From: Atopomonas sediminilitoris
GTDB taxonomy: Bacteria; Pseudomonadota; Gammaproteobacteria; Pseudomonadales; Pseudomonadaceae
Length of the DNA: 64,000 nucleotides
Direction: 5' to 3'
Assembly (NCBI RefSeq): GCF_022601735.1
Contig: NZ_JAKUMM010000005.1
Location: 186,001 to 250,000 of the forward strand
The notes under the pieces were generated by a model. The model did not search any database. It saw only the letters and a program-made list of their open reading frames with translations, and was not told where the DNA came from. The position numbers were made by a program, and so were the translations under genes. Of this stretch, positions 52,221 to 61,234 are shown one piece after another (the stretch's first letter is position 1; each line of letters opens with the position of its first letter).

Positions 52221-53450
52221 TCAAGCAAAGAACGCGTAACACACCGCAATGGCCGCCGCGATGCCGGCGGCGTCAGCCACCAGCGCGCAGCCCACCGCAT
52301 GCCGAGCGCGCTGGATGCCCACCGCGCCAAAGTACACCGCCAACACATAAAACGTGGTTTCAGTACTGCCTTGTACGGTGGCGGCCAGCAGTGCGGGAAA
52401 GCTATCGACGCCGTGGGTTTGCATGGTTTCGATCAGCATGGCGCGTGCGCCGCTGCCGGAAAAAGGCTTCATTAAGGCCGTGGGTAGGGCATCGACAAAA
52501 CGGTTGTCCCAGCCGAGCAGTTCAACGCCGTAGCGAATCACGCTGAGTAGCCCATCCAGCACGCCGCTGGCGCGCAGTACGCCAATCGCGCAGAGCATGG
52601 CAATCAGGTACGGCAACAAGTCGCGGGCGACGTTGAAGCCCTGTTTAGCGCCATCCACAAAGGTTTCGTACACCGGTACTTTGCGCAGCGCGCCAACGGT
52701 GACGAACAGCATGATCAAGCCGAACAAGGTTAAGTTGCCCATCAGGCTGGACAGCTCGCTTAGCGCGGTCACCGATAAGCCGGCCAGTAGCGCCATAAAG
52801 CTCGACAGCAACAGCGCGCCGCCACCGAGATAGGCCAGTACTACGGGGTCCCACAGCTTCAAACGCTGCACGATAGCCACCGCCAGTAGGCCGGCCACGC
52901 TGGAGGCGGTGGTGGCGAGCAAGATGGGTAAAAACACCAATGCCGGCTCCGGCGCGCCTTGCTGTAGGCGGTACATGAAAATCGAGACCGGCAATAGCGT
53001 TAGCGAGGAGCTGTTGAGCACCAGAAATAAGATCTGCGCGTTGCTGGCGGTGTCCGGTTTGGGGTTGAGGGTTTGCAGCTCTTTCATAGCCCGTAAACCG
53101 ATCGGGGTCGCGGCGTTATCTAACCCTAAGCCGTTGGCGGCAAAGTTCAGGGTGATCAAACCCAGTGCCGGGTGGCCCGGCGGCACTTCGGGCATCAAGC
53201 GCTTGAACAGGGGGCCAAGAAGGCGCGCTAATAAGTCGATCAAGCCGGCGCGCTCAGCAATCGCCAAAAAGCCCAGCCACAAGGTTAAGGTGCCAAACAG
53301 CAGCATCATTAACTCCACTGACACCTTAGCCATGCTAAAAAGGCTATCGACCAAGGCGCTGAACACACTGGCATCGCCTTGGATCAACCAGCGCCACAGT
53401 GCGGCTAAGGCGGCTAGCCAAAAAAAGCCGAGCCAGAGGGTGTTAAGCAT
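52221..53450 (-). CDS. SpmA/SpmB-like nucleoside-recognition (Gate) membrane protein
   Basis: A 409-residue membrane protein with about ten helices. The N-terminal half resembles spore maturation protein A (NFAANGLGLDNAATPIGLRA) and the C-terminal half SpmB (KPFSGSGARAMLIETM, QGSTETTFYVLAVYFG). Fused SpmAB proteins carry two Gate domains and are common in non-sporulating Gram-negatives; transport role is unproven. It converges with tsaC. Confidence 0.88.
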   Translation of the reverse strand: MLNTLWLGFFWLAALAALWRWLIQGDASVFSALVDSLFSMAKVSVELMMLLFGTLTLWLGFLAIAERAGLIDLLARLLGPLFKRLMPEVPPGHPALGLITLNFAANGLGLDNAATPIGLRAMKELQTLNPKPDTASNAQILFLVLNSSSLTLLPVSIFMYRLQQGAPEPALVFLPILLATTASSVAGLLAVAIVQRLKLWDPVVLAYLGGGALLLSSFMALLAGLSVTALSELSSLMGNLTLFGLIMLFVTVGALRKVPVYETFVDGAKQGFNVARDLLPYLIAMLCAIGVLRASGVLDGLLSVIRYGVELLGWDNRFVDALPTALMKPFSGSGARAMLIETMQTHGVDSFPALLAATVQGSTETTFYVLAVYFGAVGIQRARHAVGCALVADAAGIAAAIAVCYAFFA

Positions 53451-53547
53451 GTCTTATCCTTAGGGCTTAATCAGGTGGTGGTGCGGGTAACTTGCGCTAG
53501 GCTCAGGCACTACAAACTTCAGCAAATAATCAGTAAGGGATCATTGC

Positions 53548-54204
53548 ATGATGCACAAAAGCATAGGGGTGTTGGTAGCTAGCTTGTCGCTGGCTTTGGC
53601 GGGGTGTGCCAGTAAGACGACGGCACCTGAGCAGTATTCTGGTTTTTTGGGCGATTACTCGCAGCTGCAAAAGCAAGAGACGCCCTCCGGCGCGCCGGTA
53701 ATGCGTTGGAAGGCCGATGGCTTTGATGTCAATAACTACGCCAGCATCCTGATTGAGCCGGTGTGCTTCCACCCGAAACCCGCACCTAGCGACCAGGTAT
53801 CTGACCAAGCGTTGGAACAAATCTGCAGTTACACCCAGCAGCGCCTAACGGAAGAACTGGCGAAGGTGCGTCCTATTGTGCAGCAGGCAACCAATGACAC
53901 CCTAGTGCTGCGCGGCGCTTTAACGGCGGTGCAAACTTCTGCCGAAGAGTTACAGCCGTACGAAGTGGTGCCGGTGGCGCTGGTGGCGGCGGCGGCGATG
54001 AGTGCTACCGGTAATCGCGACCAGCAAGTGGCGTTGTTCTTTGAAGCCGAAGTGCTGGATGGCGGGAGCAGCAAGCCTTTAGTGCGCGCTGTGCGCAAAG
54101 CCTTTGGTGAAAACCTTAAAAATGACAGCACCCAGCTGACCTTGAATGACGTCAAGGGCGTGATCGATCAAGTCGCCAAAGACGCTCGTCTAGCCTTGCA
54201 ATAA
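53548..54204 (+). CDS. DUF3313 lipoprotein
   Basis: A 218-residue precursor with lipobox LAGC (Cys near residue 20). The mature part starts SGFLGDYSQL and has NYASILIEPVCF, a pattern of the DUF3313 family. Role unknown; outer-membrane or periplasmic. AAGGGA precedes the ATG. Confidence 0.85.
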   Translation: MMHKSIGVLVASLSLALAGCASKTTAPEQYSGFLGDYSQLQKQETPSGAPVMRWKADGFDVNNYASILIEPVCFHPKPAPSDQVSDQALEQICSYTQQRLTEELAKVRPIVQQATNDTLVLRGALTAVQTSAEELQPYEVVPVALVAAAAMSATGNRDQQVALFFEAEVLDGGSSKPLVRAVRKAFGENLKNDSTQLTLNDVKGVIDQVAKDARLALQ

Positions 54205-54208
54205 CCGG

Positions 54209-54994
54209 CTAGTCACTGGTCAGCGCTTGCAGCAATGCGGCGCTGGCCAGATCCTTCTCCCCCTCAAAATCACTGGCTCGGTAGCGCAGCTGAAACGCGC
54301 GTAAGGCTTTGCGCAGGTGCTGCTCCTGACTATCGTCGGTTAAGCGGTACCACGGGGCTAAATAGCCCAAGCATTGTAAGCGCAGGCTAAACCATTGGCT
54401 GTCCGGCAGTGATTGCCCGAGCTGCTGACTCGCCCGAGCGACCGCACTGTCGTCCAGCGTTTGTGCTAGTCCTGCGGCGGCTAGGCGCGCCCAAGGGAAC
54501 AATGGCCCGGGATCTACTTTGCGTCCGGGGGCAATGTCGCTGTGACCCAGCACACGCTCGGGGCCGAGTTGATGGCGCTGGAGGATGTCCGCCAGGAGCG
54601 CTTCCAAAGCCCGAATTTGCGCATCAGGGTAGGCAAACCAACGGCGCGTGCCGTCGGCCTCGTCGATATAGCCCTCATTCACCAGTTCGATGCCAATGCT
54701 GTGCGCGTTGAGGTAGGTGCGCCCTTGCCACTGGCTGTCGCCGGCGTGCCAGGCGCGTGCGTGCTCATCCACCAGTTGCCACACGTGCCCCGATTCGCTG
54801 ATGAGGTAGTGGCTGCTGACTTGGCCGCGACTCAGCGTGGCCAGTGATTCGGCAAGGTTGCTGGAGGTGTAGTGCAGCACCACATACTGCACGCGGCTGT
54901 CTTGGCTGCTGGCTTGCACGCTGCGCGTAGGGTGGTGCGGCGTGCCTTGGCAGCCAACCAGTAACAGCAGCAGGGTTAAGCCGAGTACGCGCAT
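54209..54994 (-). CDS. AmiD-like N-acetylmuramoyl-L-alanine amidase lipoprotein
   Basis: A 261-residue precursor with lipobox LVGC (Cys near residue 15). Amidase_2 zinc ligands are visible: His in VLHYTSSNLAESL, the second His and acidic Asp in LGHSDIAPGRKVDPGPLFPW. A C-terminal helical peptidoglycan-binding-like domain follows (residues about 190-261). This is the AmiD type, cutting muropeptides from the outer-membrane side. One base separates it from the marC stop, so they form a unit. Confidence 0.9.
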   Translation of the reverse strand: MRVLGLTLLLLLVGCQGTPHHPTRSVQASSQDSRVQYVVLHYTSSNLAESLATLSRGQVSSHYLISESGHVWQLVDEHARAWHAGDSQWQGRTYLNAHSIGIELVNEGYIDEADGTRRWFAYPDAQIRALEALLADILQRHQLGPERVLGHSDIAPGRKVDPGPLFPWARLAAAGLAQTLDDSAVARASQQLGQSLPDSQWFSLRLQCLGYLAPWYRLTDDSQEQHLRKALRAFQLRYRASDFEGEKDLASAALLQALTSD

Positions 54995-54995
54995 A

Positions 54996-55589
54996 TCAGC
55001 CTTGCAGGTGCAGCACGGATTTAAAACTGTCGAGCAGCATGTCGACGCTGAGCATGATCAACAGCATGCCCATCAAGCGCTCGCAGGCGGTTAGGCCGCG
55101 CGGGCCGAGCAATTTATGCAAGGTTACCGCTTGCATCAAAATCACCGCACAGGCAAACCACGCCAAGCCGAGGCCGGCGTAGAGCTCCCACACGGGGCCT
55201 TCGTGGGTGTTGCGTAAGGTCATCAAAATCGCCAGCGCGGAGGGGCCTGCCACCGCCGGCGTCGCCAGCGGCACGAGCATAGGCTCGCCGTCGGGGCTGT
55301 CGCCAAAAATGCCTTCTTTACTGGGGAAAATCAGGCGCATGGCGACCACAAACAGAATGATGCCGCCAGCAATCGAGATGGCCTCACGGGATAAACCCAG
55401 CGCCGACAAGATGTGCTCGCCAAAGGTTAAAAACAGCAGCAATAAGGTCAGGGCGAACAACAGTTCGCGCAAAATCACCCGCCAACGCCGCTCAGGGGCT
55501 ACGCCGCCAAGGGCCGAGAGGAAAATAGCGATGTTGCCGAAGGGGTCGATGACCAAAAAGATCAATACGGCAATGCTGACGATTTCCAT
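54996..55589 (-). CDS. MarC-family membrane protein
   Basis: A 197-residue protein with six helices. The N-terminus VLIFLVIDPFGNIAIFLSAL and the internal PLATPAVAGPSALAILMTL are MarC (NAAT) hallmarks. Transport function is unsettled for the family; the old drug-resistance link is not supported. It is upstream of the amidase on the same strand. Confidence 0.92.
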   Translation of the reverse strand: MEIVSIAVLIFLVIDPFGNIAIFLSALGGVAPERRWRVILRELLFALTLLLLFLTFGEHILSALGLSREAISIAGGIILFVVAMRLIFPSKEGIFGDSPDGEPMLVPLATPAVAGPSALAILMTLRNTHEGPVWELYAGLGLAWFACAVILMQAVTLHKLLGPRGLTACERLMGMLLIMLSVDMLLDSFKSVLHLQG

Positions 55590-55698
55590 AGAAAGCTCCG
55601 CAAAGCGCGTGATGCTAACAAAGCTGGGCGCGGGATAAATGCAGCCAAGCGGCAGGAATGGATAAATCCCGGCTTATCTGGGCCACGCGCGCGGCGCT

Positions 55699-57480
55699 TT
55701 AGGCTTTTTGTTGCTCGACTAATCCACGCTGAACTTGGTTGCGTCCGCCATTTTTCGCGGCGTACAGCGCTTGGTCGGCGCGTTCAAATACTTGGCTGGC
55801 GCTGTCTTTGCCGCTAAAGGCACTGATGCCCACTGACACCGTGATGGTCAGCGGCTCGCCCTTAAAGTGGAACGGGCAGGCTTCGATGCCGCTGCGCAAG
55901 GTGTCGAGCACTTGGAAGCCGGCCTCAAGCTCGGTAGCAGGCAACAGCACGACAAACTCCTCACCGCCGTAACGGGCCACGAAGTCCGTTTTGCGCAGGC
56001 GCTTGGCAATCTCTTGCGCGATGATGCGCAGCACTTTGTCGCCGGCTAAGTGGCCATAGCTGTCGTTAATCCTTTTGAAGAAGTCGACGTCGATCACCGC
56101 CAGTAATAAGTCCCCGCCGTAACGCTGCCAGCGCGCACTTTCCAGCGCGATGCGCTCATCCCACGCGGCACGATTGGGCAGGCCGGTGAGTGCGTCTTTG
56201 AGGGCTTTTTGCTTTTGTTCTTCGAGGTGGGCACGGAAGTTTTTCGCTTCGTCTTCCATGTTGCCGACTTTTTCCACCAAGGTTTGCAGCTTTTGCGCGA
56301 CTTGCTTCTCACGCTGATCGCGCGCGTGTTGGTAGGTGTCCATGGTGCTGAGCAAGCCATCGAGGCGGCTTTCCACGGTGCGCTTTAAGCTGTCGAGGTC
56401 GGTAGCTTGCTTAACGCTGGTCTGTAAGCCGTCCACCTGTGTGCGCAATTCGCCGTCCAACTCGTGAGCGCTGGCGAGCGACTCTTGGTAGCCGGTGTGA
56501 GCGTCCTTGAGGTTGTCTTGGAAGCTGGCGAGGCGCTCGTTGAGCGCGCCTAGGTAGCGCTGGAACTCGTGCTCACCTTGATTAAGGGTGGCCAAGATGA
56601 GGGCTTTTAGCTCATCCAGTACGGCGGCGAGCTCGTACCAATTCAGGCCGCCATCCACGCGCTGTTTGAGCGCATCGCGCTGCGTGTGGTGGCTGTCCGG
56701 TACTTCTAAGGCGGCAAGCAGGCTGTTAAGGGTGCCTTCGATATGCTCGGCAATGGCACTGTAACCCGGCTCGGGGGCTTCGGCGATGGCGTAGTTTGGA
56801 TGGCCTTGGCCCGCCTTGACGGGTTGTTGGGCGATAACCGGCGTCGCTGCAGGTTGGCTGGTGACAGGCGGCGGGGTGTTGTTCGTGGTGTCGAGCGTGG
56901 CCGCGTCCGTAGGGGCTGCGACGGGCGGATCGGTGTCGGCGCTGTCGTCAGCACTTTGTTTGTTTTTCAGCAGCCGCTTCCAAAAGCCGGGGCGCTCCTC
57001 TTCGGCGCTTTGAATCTGGTTAACCACTTGGTTTTGCAGGCGGCTCAGTTCATCGACCAGCAAGGGCAGCTCTTTTAAGTGGCGTGCGCGCTGTTCGGCC
57101 TGTTTGGCCAGTTGCTTAAGGCTTTTGACCATCGGCTTAGGCAGGGGCAGCTCTTGCAGTTGCTCGCTCAGTTGGCGCAGGCCTTTGCCCAGTTGTTTGA
57201 GGCGCTCTTCGCGTTGGTCTTCGGATTGCAGGACGATTTTTTCTAAGCGCGGAATCAGCGCGTCCATGCTTTGATCGCTGTCGGGCTGGCGCAGTTGGCT
57301 GCGCAGTTCGCCCATGACTTGATCGACCACCGGGTCGGAGCCTTCGGCGGCCATGCTGGTGCGCACCAGACCGCGCCGCAGCAGGTCTAGGCGTGCTTGC
57401 CAAGACTTATCGCGCTGCTCTTGCTCCTCGGCAAGGGCGAGGTATTTTTCTTTCCAGTGTTGGGTGTCGTTGCTGGCCAT
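55699..57480 (-). CDS. dgcH: Soluble coiled-coil diguanylate cyclase
   Basis: A 593-residue protein without membrane helices. Residues 1-420 are largely helical and coiled, broken by a low-complexity Thr/Pro/Ala linker (about residues 175-230). The GGDEF domain follows, with DALTGLPNRAAWDE near its start, active site RYGGEEFVVLLP and an intact I-site RKTD five residues before it. By order with the next three genes it corresponds to P. aeruginosa PA5487 (DgcH). The start at 57480 has GAGG upstream; the longer frame is not supported. Confidence 0.9.
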   Translation of the reverse strand: MASNDTQHWKEKYLALAEEQEQRDKSWQARLDLLRRGLVRTSMAAEGSDPVVDQVMGELRSQLRQPDSDQSMDALIPRLEKIVLQSEDQREERLKQLGKGLRQLSEQLQELPLPKPMVKSLKQLAKQAEQRARHLKELPLLVDELSRLQNQVVNQIQSAEEERPGFWKRLLKNKQSADDSADTDPPVAAPTDAATLDTTNNTPPPVTSQPAATPVIAQQPVKAGQGHPNYAIAEAPEPGYSAIAEHIEGTLNSLLAALEVPDSHHTQRDALKQRVDGGLNWYELAAVLDELKALILATLNQGEHEFQRYLGALNERLASFQDNLKDAHTGYQESLASAHELDGELRTQVDGLQTSVKQATDLDSLKRTVESRLDGLLSTMDTYQHARDQREKQVAQKLQTLVEKVGNMEDEAKNFRAHLEEQKQKALKDALTGLPNRAAWDERIALESARWQRYGGDLLLAVIDVDFFKRINDSYGHLAGDKVLRIIAQEIAKRLRKTDFVARYGGEEFVVLLPATELEAGFQVLDTLRSGIEACPFHFKGEPLTITVSVGISAFSGKDSASQVFERADQALYAAKNGGRNQVQRGLVEQQKA

Positions 57481-57559
57481 GGTTCGCCTCATCAAACGCT
57501 GGGCAAAGTATAGGCGCTGCATTGCGGCTTGTTGGCCAATTGGGTGGCCAGTGCGTGAA

Positions 57560-58402
57560 TTATTGCAGAGGGCTGTCGCTTGGCAGGCGCAGCTCAACCG
57601 CCACTGGCAGGTGGTCGGAAATGGGTAAATCGAGCACCCGTACCGAGATCACATCAAGGCTGGCGCTGTGCAGAATGTGGTCAATGCAGCGTTGTGGCCG
57701 CCAACTGGGAAAGGTCGCGGTTTCGCTGGGGGCGGTCAGTTGAATGTCTGCCAGCGCACTGTGGTGGATTAATTCATCCGCGTGGGTGTTCATGTCGCCC
57801 ATCAGCACCACGTGGCGATAATCGCCGATCAGCTCGCGCACGTAGCCAAGCTGGTTATTGCGCCCACGCGCGCCAAGCGCGAGGTGCAGCATGATCACGA
57901 CCAAACCGTTCTCGGCGGGCCCAAAACGCAGGGCAATGGCCCCGCGCCCAGGCAGCAGACCGGGCAAGGGGTGGTCTTCAACCGAGCAGGGCTGGATGCG
58001 CGTCAGGAGGCCGTTGCCGTGCTGGGCAATGCGTCCTAAGTTGCGGTTAAGCTGTTGATACCAAAGAGGAAACTCGCCGACTTGGGCCAAGTGCTCAACT
58101 TGGTTGATGTAGCCCGAGCGCAGGCTGCCACCGTCGACCTCTTGCAGGGCGACCAAGTCGTAGTCTTGCAGCACGCGACCAATGCGCCACAGGTTTTGTG
58201 CGCGATGGCTGTTGGGTAATACATGCTGCCAACCACGGGTGAGGTAGTGGCGGTACTGCCCAGTATTGATGCCGACCTGAATGTTAAAGCTAAGTAAACG
58301 CAGCAGCCCCGGCTCACTTAAGCCGAGGCTGCGATTGCACAGTTGGTTGCTTTTTAGCTCGCCCGGCGCAGGGGCACGCGGGCGGCGTAGGGCTGTGAGC
58401 AT
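57560..58402 (-). CDS. Endonuclease/exonuclease/phosphatase family protein
   Basis: A 280-residue protein. RLLSFNIQVGINTGQYRHY, VALQEVDGG (catalytic Glu), VLMGDMNTHADE and the terminal PISDHLPVAVEL are the core motifs of the EEP superfamily. Whether it cuts nucleic acid or a phosphoester is unknown. It lies 2 bases after dsbA on the same strand and matches PA5488 by position. Confidence 0.9.
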   Translation of the reverse strand: MLTALRRPRAPAPGELKSNQLCNRSLGLSEPGLLRLLSFNIQVGINTGQYRHYLTRGWQHVLPNSHRAQNLWRIGRVLQDYDLVALQEVDGGSLRSGYINQVEHLAQVGEFPLWYQQLNRNLGRIAQHGNGLLTRIQPCSVEDHPLPGLLPGRGAIALRFGPAENGLVVIMLHLALGARGRNNQLGYVRELIGDYRHVVLMGDMNTHADELIHHSALADIQLTAPSETATFPSWRPQRCIDHILHSASLDVISVRVLDLPISDHLPVAVELRLPSDSPLQ

Positions 58403-58404
58403 GC

Positions 58405-59025
58405 TTACTGTGCAGCGCGCTCTTTGGCGATCAGCTCGTCGGTCACTTGCAGCAACTCTTGCTTGCCACCGGCTGAGCCAACGTCAAGGCGGTATTTGCC
58501 GTTCACAATCACGCTGGGTACGCCCGTGGCGCCGTAGGCCATGCCGAGTTTTTTGATTTTCTCGACTTTGGATTTCACCGCGAACGAGTTGTAGGTCTTA
58601 ATGAACTCGGCACGATCAACGCCGTTAGCGGCCAACAGGTCGGCCATGGCCTCAACATCGGCGAGCTTGTTGCCGTCTTGGTGGTAGGCCTTGAACACCA
58701 CGGGGGTCATTTCTTTTGCGTTGCCCATGGCTTCGAGTGCCAAGTACAGCTGGCCGTGGGTGTTCCATGCGCCGCCGAACATGGCGGGGATGCGAACAAA
58801 GTTGACGTCTTCGGGCAGCTGCTCAACCCAAGGCTCAATGGTGTCTTCAAGGTCATAGCAGTGCGGGCAGCCAAACCAGAACAGTTCGACCACTTCAATT
58901 TTGCTGGGCTCAGACACTGGCACGGGGGCGCGCAGCTCCTGATAGTGCTTGCCGGCGTCGGCGGCCATGGCGGGGTTGAACAGCGCCATGGCAGTCAGGG
59001 CGGCAGCGGCCATCAGCTTCTTCAT
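58405..59025 (-). CDS. dsbA: Thiol:disulfide interchange protein DsbA
   Basis: A 206-residue precursor; AAGGAG precedes ATG 59023-59025. The signal peptide ends NPAMA near residue 21. The thioredoxin-fold active site is FWFGCPHCYDLED, and the cis-Pro is in GVPSVIVNGKY. It oxidises cysteines in exported proteins. It leads the dsbA-endonuclease pair. Confidence 0.95.
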   Translation of the reverse strand: MKKLMAAAALTAMALFNPAMAADAGKHYQELRAPVPVSEPSKIEVVELFWFGCPHCYDLEDTIEPWVEQLPEDVNFVRIPAMFGGAWNTHGQLYLALEAMGNAKEMTPVVFKAYHQDGNKLADVEAMADLLAANGVDRAEFIKTYNSFAVKSKVEKIKKLGMAYGATGVPSVIVNGKYRLDVGSAGGKQELLQVTDELIAKERAAQ

Positions 59026-59136
59026 GAATAGCTCCTTAGTGGGCTTGGGCAAAATGCAACGCGCCGCTTAATAGCGCGGGCGATGATGCATAGACAGGTT
59101 TAAACGCGTCTGGTTCAGGGTAACGTAAATTCAGCC

Positions 59137-59166
59137 ACAAAAAAGGGCAGCCGAAGCCGCCCTTTT
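59137..59166 (-). terminator. Terminator of the cytochrome c4 gene
   Basis: AAAAGGGC at 59141-59148 pairs with GCCCTTTT at 59159-59166. On the minus strand the stem is followed by a T-rich run. Confidence 0.75.
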
Positions 59167-59186
59167 GACCAGCGATCCGTTGCTGC

Positions 59187-59795
59187 TTAGTGCAGGCCTT
59201 GGATGTAGCTGGATACCGCGGCGATGTCTTTGTTCGACAGCTTGGCGGCGATAGTGCGCATGATACCGGCATCGCCTGCATCATTGTTGCGGTCGCCTTC
59301 GCGGAAATCGGTCAGCTGCTTAGCAGTGTAAGCGGCATGTTGGCCGTTCAGCTTGGGGAAGCCAGCCGGGGCGTTACCGACACCGTTCGGTGCATGGCAG
59401 CCGGTGCAAGCGGGCAGGCCGGTTTCAAGGTTGCCGCCACGGAAGATTTCTTCACCGCGCTTAACCAAGGCCGGGTCAGCTGCGCCGATGCTGCCGTTTT
59501 GGCTAGCAAAATAGGCTGCGATATCGGCAAAGTCTTGCTCGCTCAGGTTGTCTAAAAGGCCCGTCATTTCCACGATCGCGCGGCGGCCTTCTTTGACGTC
59601 TTGCATCTGCTTGATCAGATAGCGCTCACCTTGGCCTGCCAATTTAGGGAAGTTAGGTGCAGCGCTGTTGCCGTCGGCACCGTGGCAAGCGCCACATACA
59701 GCAGCTTTGGCTTGGCCGGCAGTGGCATCACCAGCAGCGTGGGCCGCACCAGTCAGGCCAAGGCCCAGAAGCAGGGTCGCAAGTACTTTGTTCAT
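59187..59795 (-). CDS. Dihaem cytochrome c4
   Basis: A 202-residue precursor with a signal peptide ending AAHA near residue 20. Two haem sites, CGACH and CTGCH, lie in the two halves (about residues 34 and 130), each followed by a Met-containing ligand loop. Length fits cytochrome c4, which passes electrons from bc1 to cbb3 oxidase. ATG 59793-59795 is used; another ATG four codons up is possible. By position it matches PA5490. Confidence 0.93.
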   Translation of the reverse strand: MNKVLATLLLGLGLTGAAHAAGDATAGQAKAAVCGACHGADGNSAAPNFPKLAGQGERYLIKQMQDVKEGRRAIVEMTGLLDNLSEQDFADIAAYFASQNGSIGAADPALVKRGEEIFRGGNLETGLPACTGCHAPNGVGNAPAGFPKLNGQHAAYTAKQLTDFREGDRNNDAGDAGIMRTIAAKLSNKDIAAVSSYIQGLH

Positions 59796-59847
59796 CAGCT
59801 CATCCATTCGGCAATGGGGGTAGTGGGTGTCAGTGACGGTGGCAGGC

Positions 59848-60153
59848 TTACTTGGCCATCCACTCGATCACAGCTTGATAGTCTTCGGCGCTGCAGTCCA
59901 TACACAGACCGCGCGGCGGCATGGCGTTGAAGCCATTAGTGACGTGCTGCACGAGGGTTTCCATGCCTTTTTCCTCAATACGCTGTTGCCATACGGCGGT
60001 ATCGCCTTTTTTCGGTGCGGTGGGCAGCTGGCCATTGTGACAAGCACCGCAGGCGCGTGTGAACACGGCTTCTGGGTCTTGGGCGGCGCTGACCGGCGCA
60101 ACAAAAGCGCTGGCGAAGGTGGCCATGCTCAGAGCGATAAGTAGCTTCTTCAT
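59848..60153 (-). CDS. Monohaem cytochrome c5-like protein
   Basis: A 101-residue precursor with a signal peptide ending PVSAA. One haem site CGACH near residue 35 and a Met ligand in AMPPRG; two further Cys in LCMDCS fit the class I cytochrome c5 disulfide. It lies 52 bases upstream of cytochrome c4 on the same strand, so the two are probably co-transcribed from a promoter in the spacer with engB. Confidence 0.92.
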   Translation of the reverse strand: MKKLLIALSMATFASAFVAPVSAAQDPEAVFTRACGACHNGQLPTAPKKGDTAVWQQRIEEKGMETLVQHVTNGFNAMPPRGLCMDCSAEDYQAVIEWMAK

Positions 60154-60336
60154 GAAAAATGCCTCATGCAGGTTGCCAACAGTGACCCTCTCAACGGGGA
60201 TCTTGTGTCAGCGCAATGATTAGTGACCGTAAGGGACTAAGCACACAAAAAACCGGGGCATTATATACTGCCGCCTTAGAAACTTAAACGAAGCGGCGGG
60301 CCCTTTACGTGTCTAGGCCGCAGAGAGAGCCCCAGT

Positions 60337-60978
60337 ATGTCCAGTAAAAACCCGATTCTTGGTTTGTGCCAGCAGGCCACTTTTTTAAAGAGTGCCGCTA
60401 AGGTGCAGCAATGTCCGCCGGATGAGGGCTATGAAGTGGCGTTCGCCGGTCGCTCTAATGCGGGTAAGTCCAGCGCCATGAACACCCTGACGCACGCGCG
60501 GTTGGCGCGTACCTCAAAAACGCCCGGGCGCACCCAGTTGCTTAACTTTTTTAGCTTGGATGAGCAGCGTCGCCTGGTGGACTTGCCCGGTTACGGCTTC
60601 GCCAAAGTACCGATTGCGCTGAAAGAACACTGGCAGCAGCACCTTGAAGCCTATTTGCAGCAGCGCCATTGCTTGGCTGGGGTGATGTTGATGATGGATG
60701 TGCGCCACCCGCTCACCGATTTCGACACCATGATGCTGGACTGGGCCGAAGCCAGTCAGCTGCCGATCCATGTGTTGCTGACCAAGATGGATAAGCTGAC
60801 CTTTGGCGCGGCGAAAAACACCTTATTAAAGGTGCAGCGCGAACTGCACAACCGCTGGCCGCACACCGCCAGCGCTCAGCTATTTTCGTCGCCTAAACGC
60901 ATTGGCGTGGAAGAGGCGTTGGCCGTCATGAGTGGCTGGCTAGAGTTGACCGCCGGCGACGAGGCCGGCGAGGAATAA
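60337..60978 (+). CDS. engB: Ribosome biogenesis GTP-binding protein EngB (YsxC/YihA)
   Basis: A 213-residue GTPase. The G1 loop is [14 protein letters not shown], followed by [11 protein letters not shown], the G3 [11 protein letters not shown] and the G4 TKMDKL. It assists large-subunit ribosome assembly. It faces the ErsA-like RNA gene, an arrangement like E. coli yihA-spf. Confidence 0.96.
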   Translation: MSSKNPILGLCQQATFLKSAAKVQQCPPDEGYEVAFAGRSNAGKSSAMNTLTHARLARTSKTPGRTQLLNFFSLDEQRRLVDLPGYGFAKVPIALKEHWQQHLEAYLQQRHCLAGVMLMMDVRHPLTDFDTMMLDWAEASQLPIHVLLTKMDKLTFGAAKNTLLKVQRELHNRWPHTASAQLFSSPKRIGVEEALAVMSGWLELTAGDEAGEE

Positions 60979-60985
60979 TGCAGAC

Positions 60986-61026
60986 AAAAAAAACCCTGAG
61001 CCTCGGGGAGGGGGAGCTCAGGGTTT
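60986..61026 (-). terminator. Intrinsic terminator of the small RNA
   Basis: AAACCCTGAGC (minus strand 61026-61016) pairs with GCTCAGGGTTT (61001-60991) around a C-rich loop. The T run continues to 60986. On the plus strand no T run follows, so it does not serve engB equally well. Confidence 0.85.
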
Positions 61027-61104
61027 AGTCGTACCAAACAAACCGTTTGGATTTTCTGCCAACACACAAAACATCGAAGGAGCGAGTGAGTTTGCGGCCC
61101 ACTC
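60986..61104 (-). ncRNA. ersA: ErsA / Spot 42-like small RNA
   Basis: On the minus strand a transcript of about 115-120 bases is framed by a promoter and an intrinsic terminator with no open frame. It starts with a hairpin (CGAGTG paired with CACTCG), then an unpaired CU-rich stretch GCTCCTTCGATG, and ends in an 11-bp stem (61026-61016 with 61001-60991) and eight Ts. The location beside engB is that of Spot 42 in enterics and ErsA in P. aeruginosa. ErsA is an envelope-stress RNA acting on algC, fleQ and amrZ mRNAs. Identity rests on position, promoter class, size and architecture; no database was searched. The exact 5' end is estimated. Confidence 0.72.
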
Positions 61105-61109
61105 GTAAG

Positions 61110-61138
61110 ATCAGACTGGCCTTGTGCAGGAAAGTTTC
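61110..61138 (-). promoter_or_regulatory. Sigma-22 (AlgU/RpoE-like) promoter of the small RNA
   Basis: On the minus strand GAAACTT (61138-61132) and TCTGAT (61115-61110) match the AlgU/RpoE consensus (GAACTT and TCTGA) with a 16-base spacer between AAACTT and TCTGAT. The -35 has one base off consensus or one insertion; the -10 is exact. Confidence 0.68.
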
Positions 61139-61185
61139 ATTTTTCTCCATAATTATTTGTTCTTAAGGTTAGAGCCAAAGCGAAT

Positions 61186-61217
61186 AAAAAAGCCCGTCAC
61201 TCAGGACGGGCTTTTTG
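61186..61217. terminator. Bidirectional terminator after pntB
   Basis: AGCCCGTC at 61191-61198 pairs with GACGGGCT at 61205-61212, flanked by an A run before and a T run after, so it works in both directions. It separates pntB from the small RNA promoter. Confidence 0.88.
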
Positions 61218-61234
61218 CTGCCAGAGGCGTGGGC

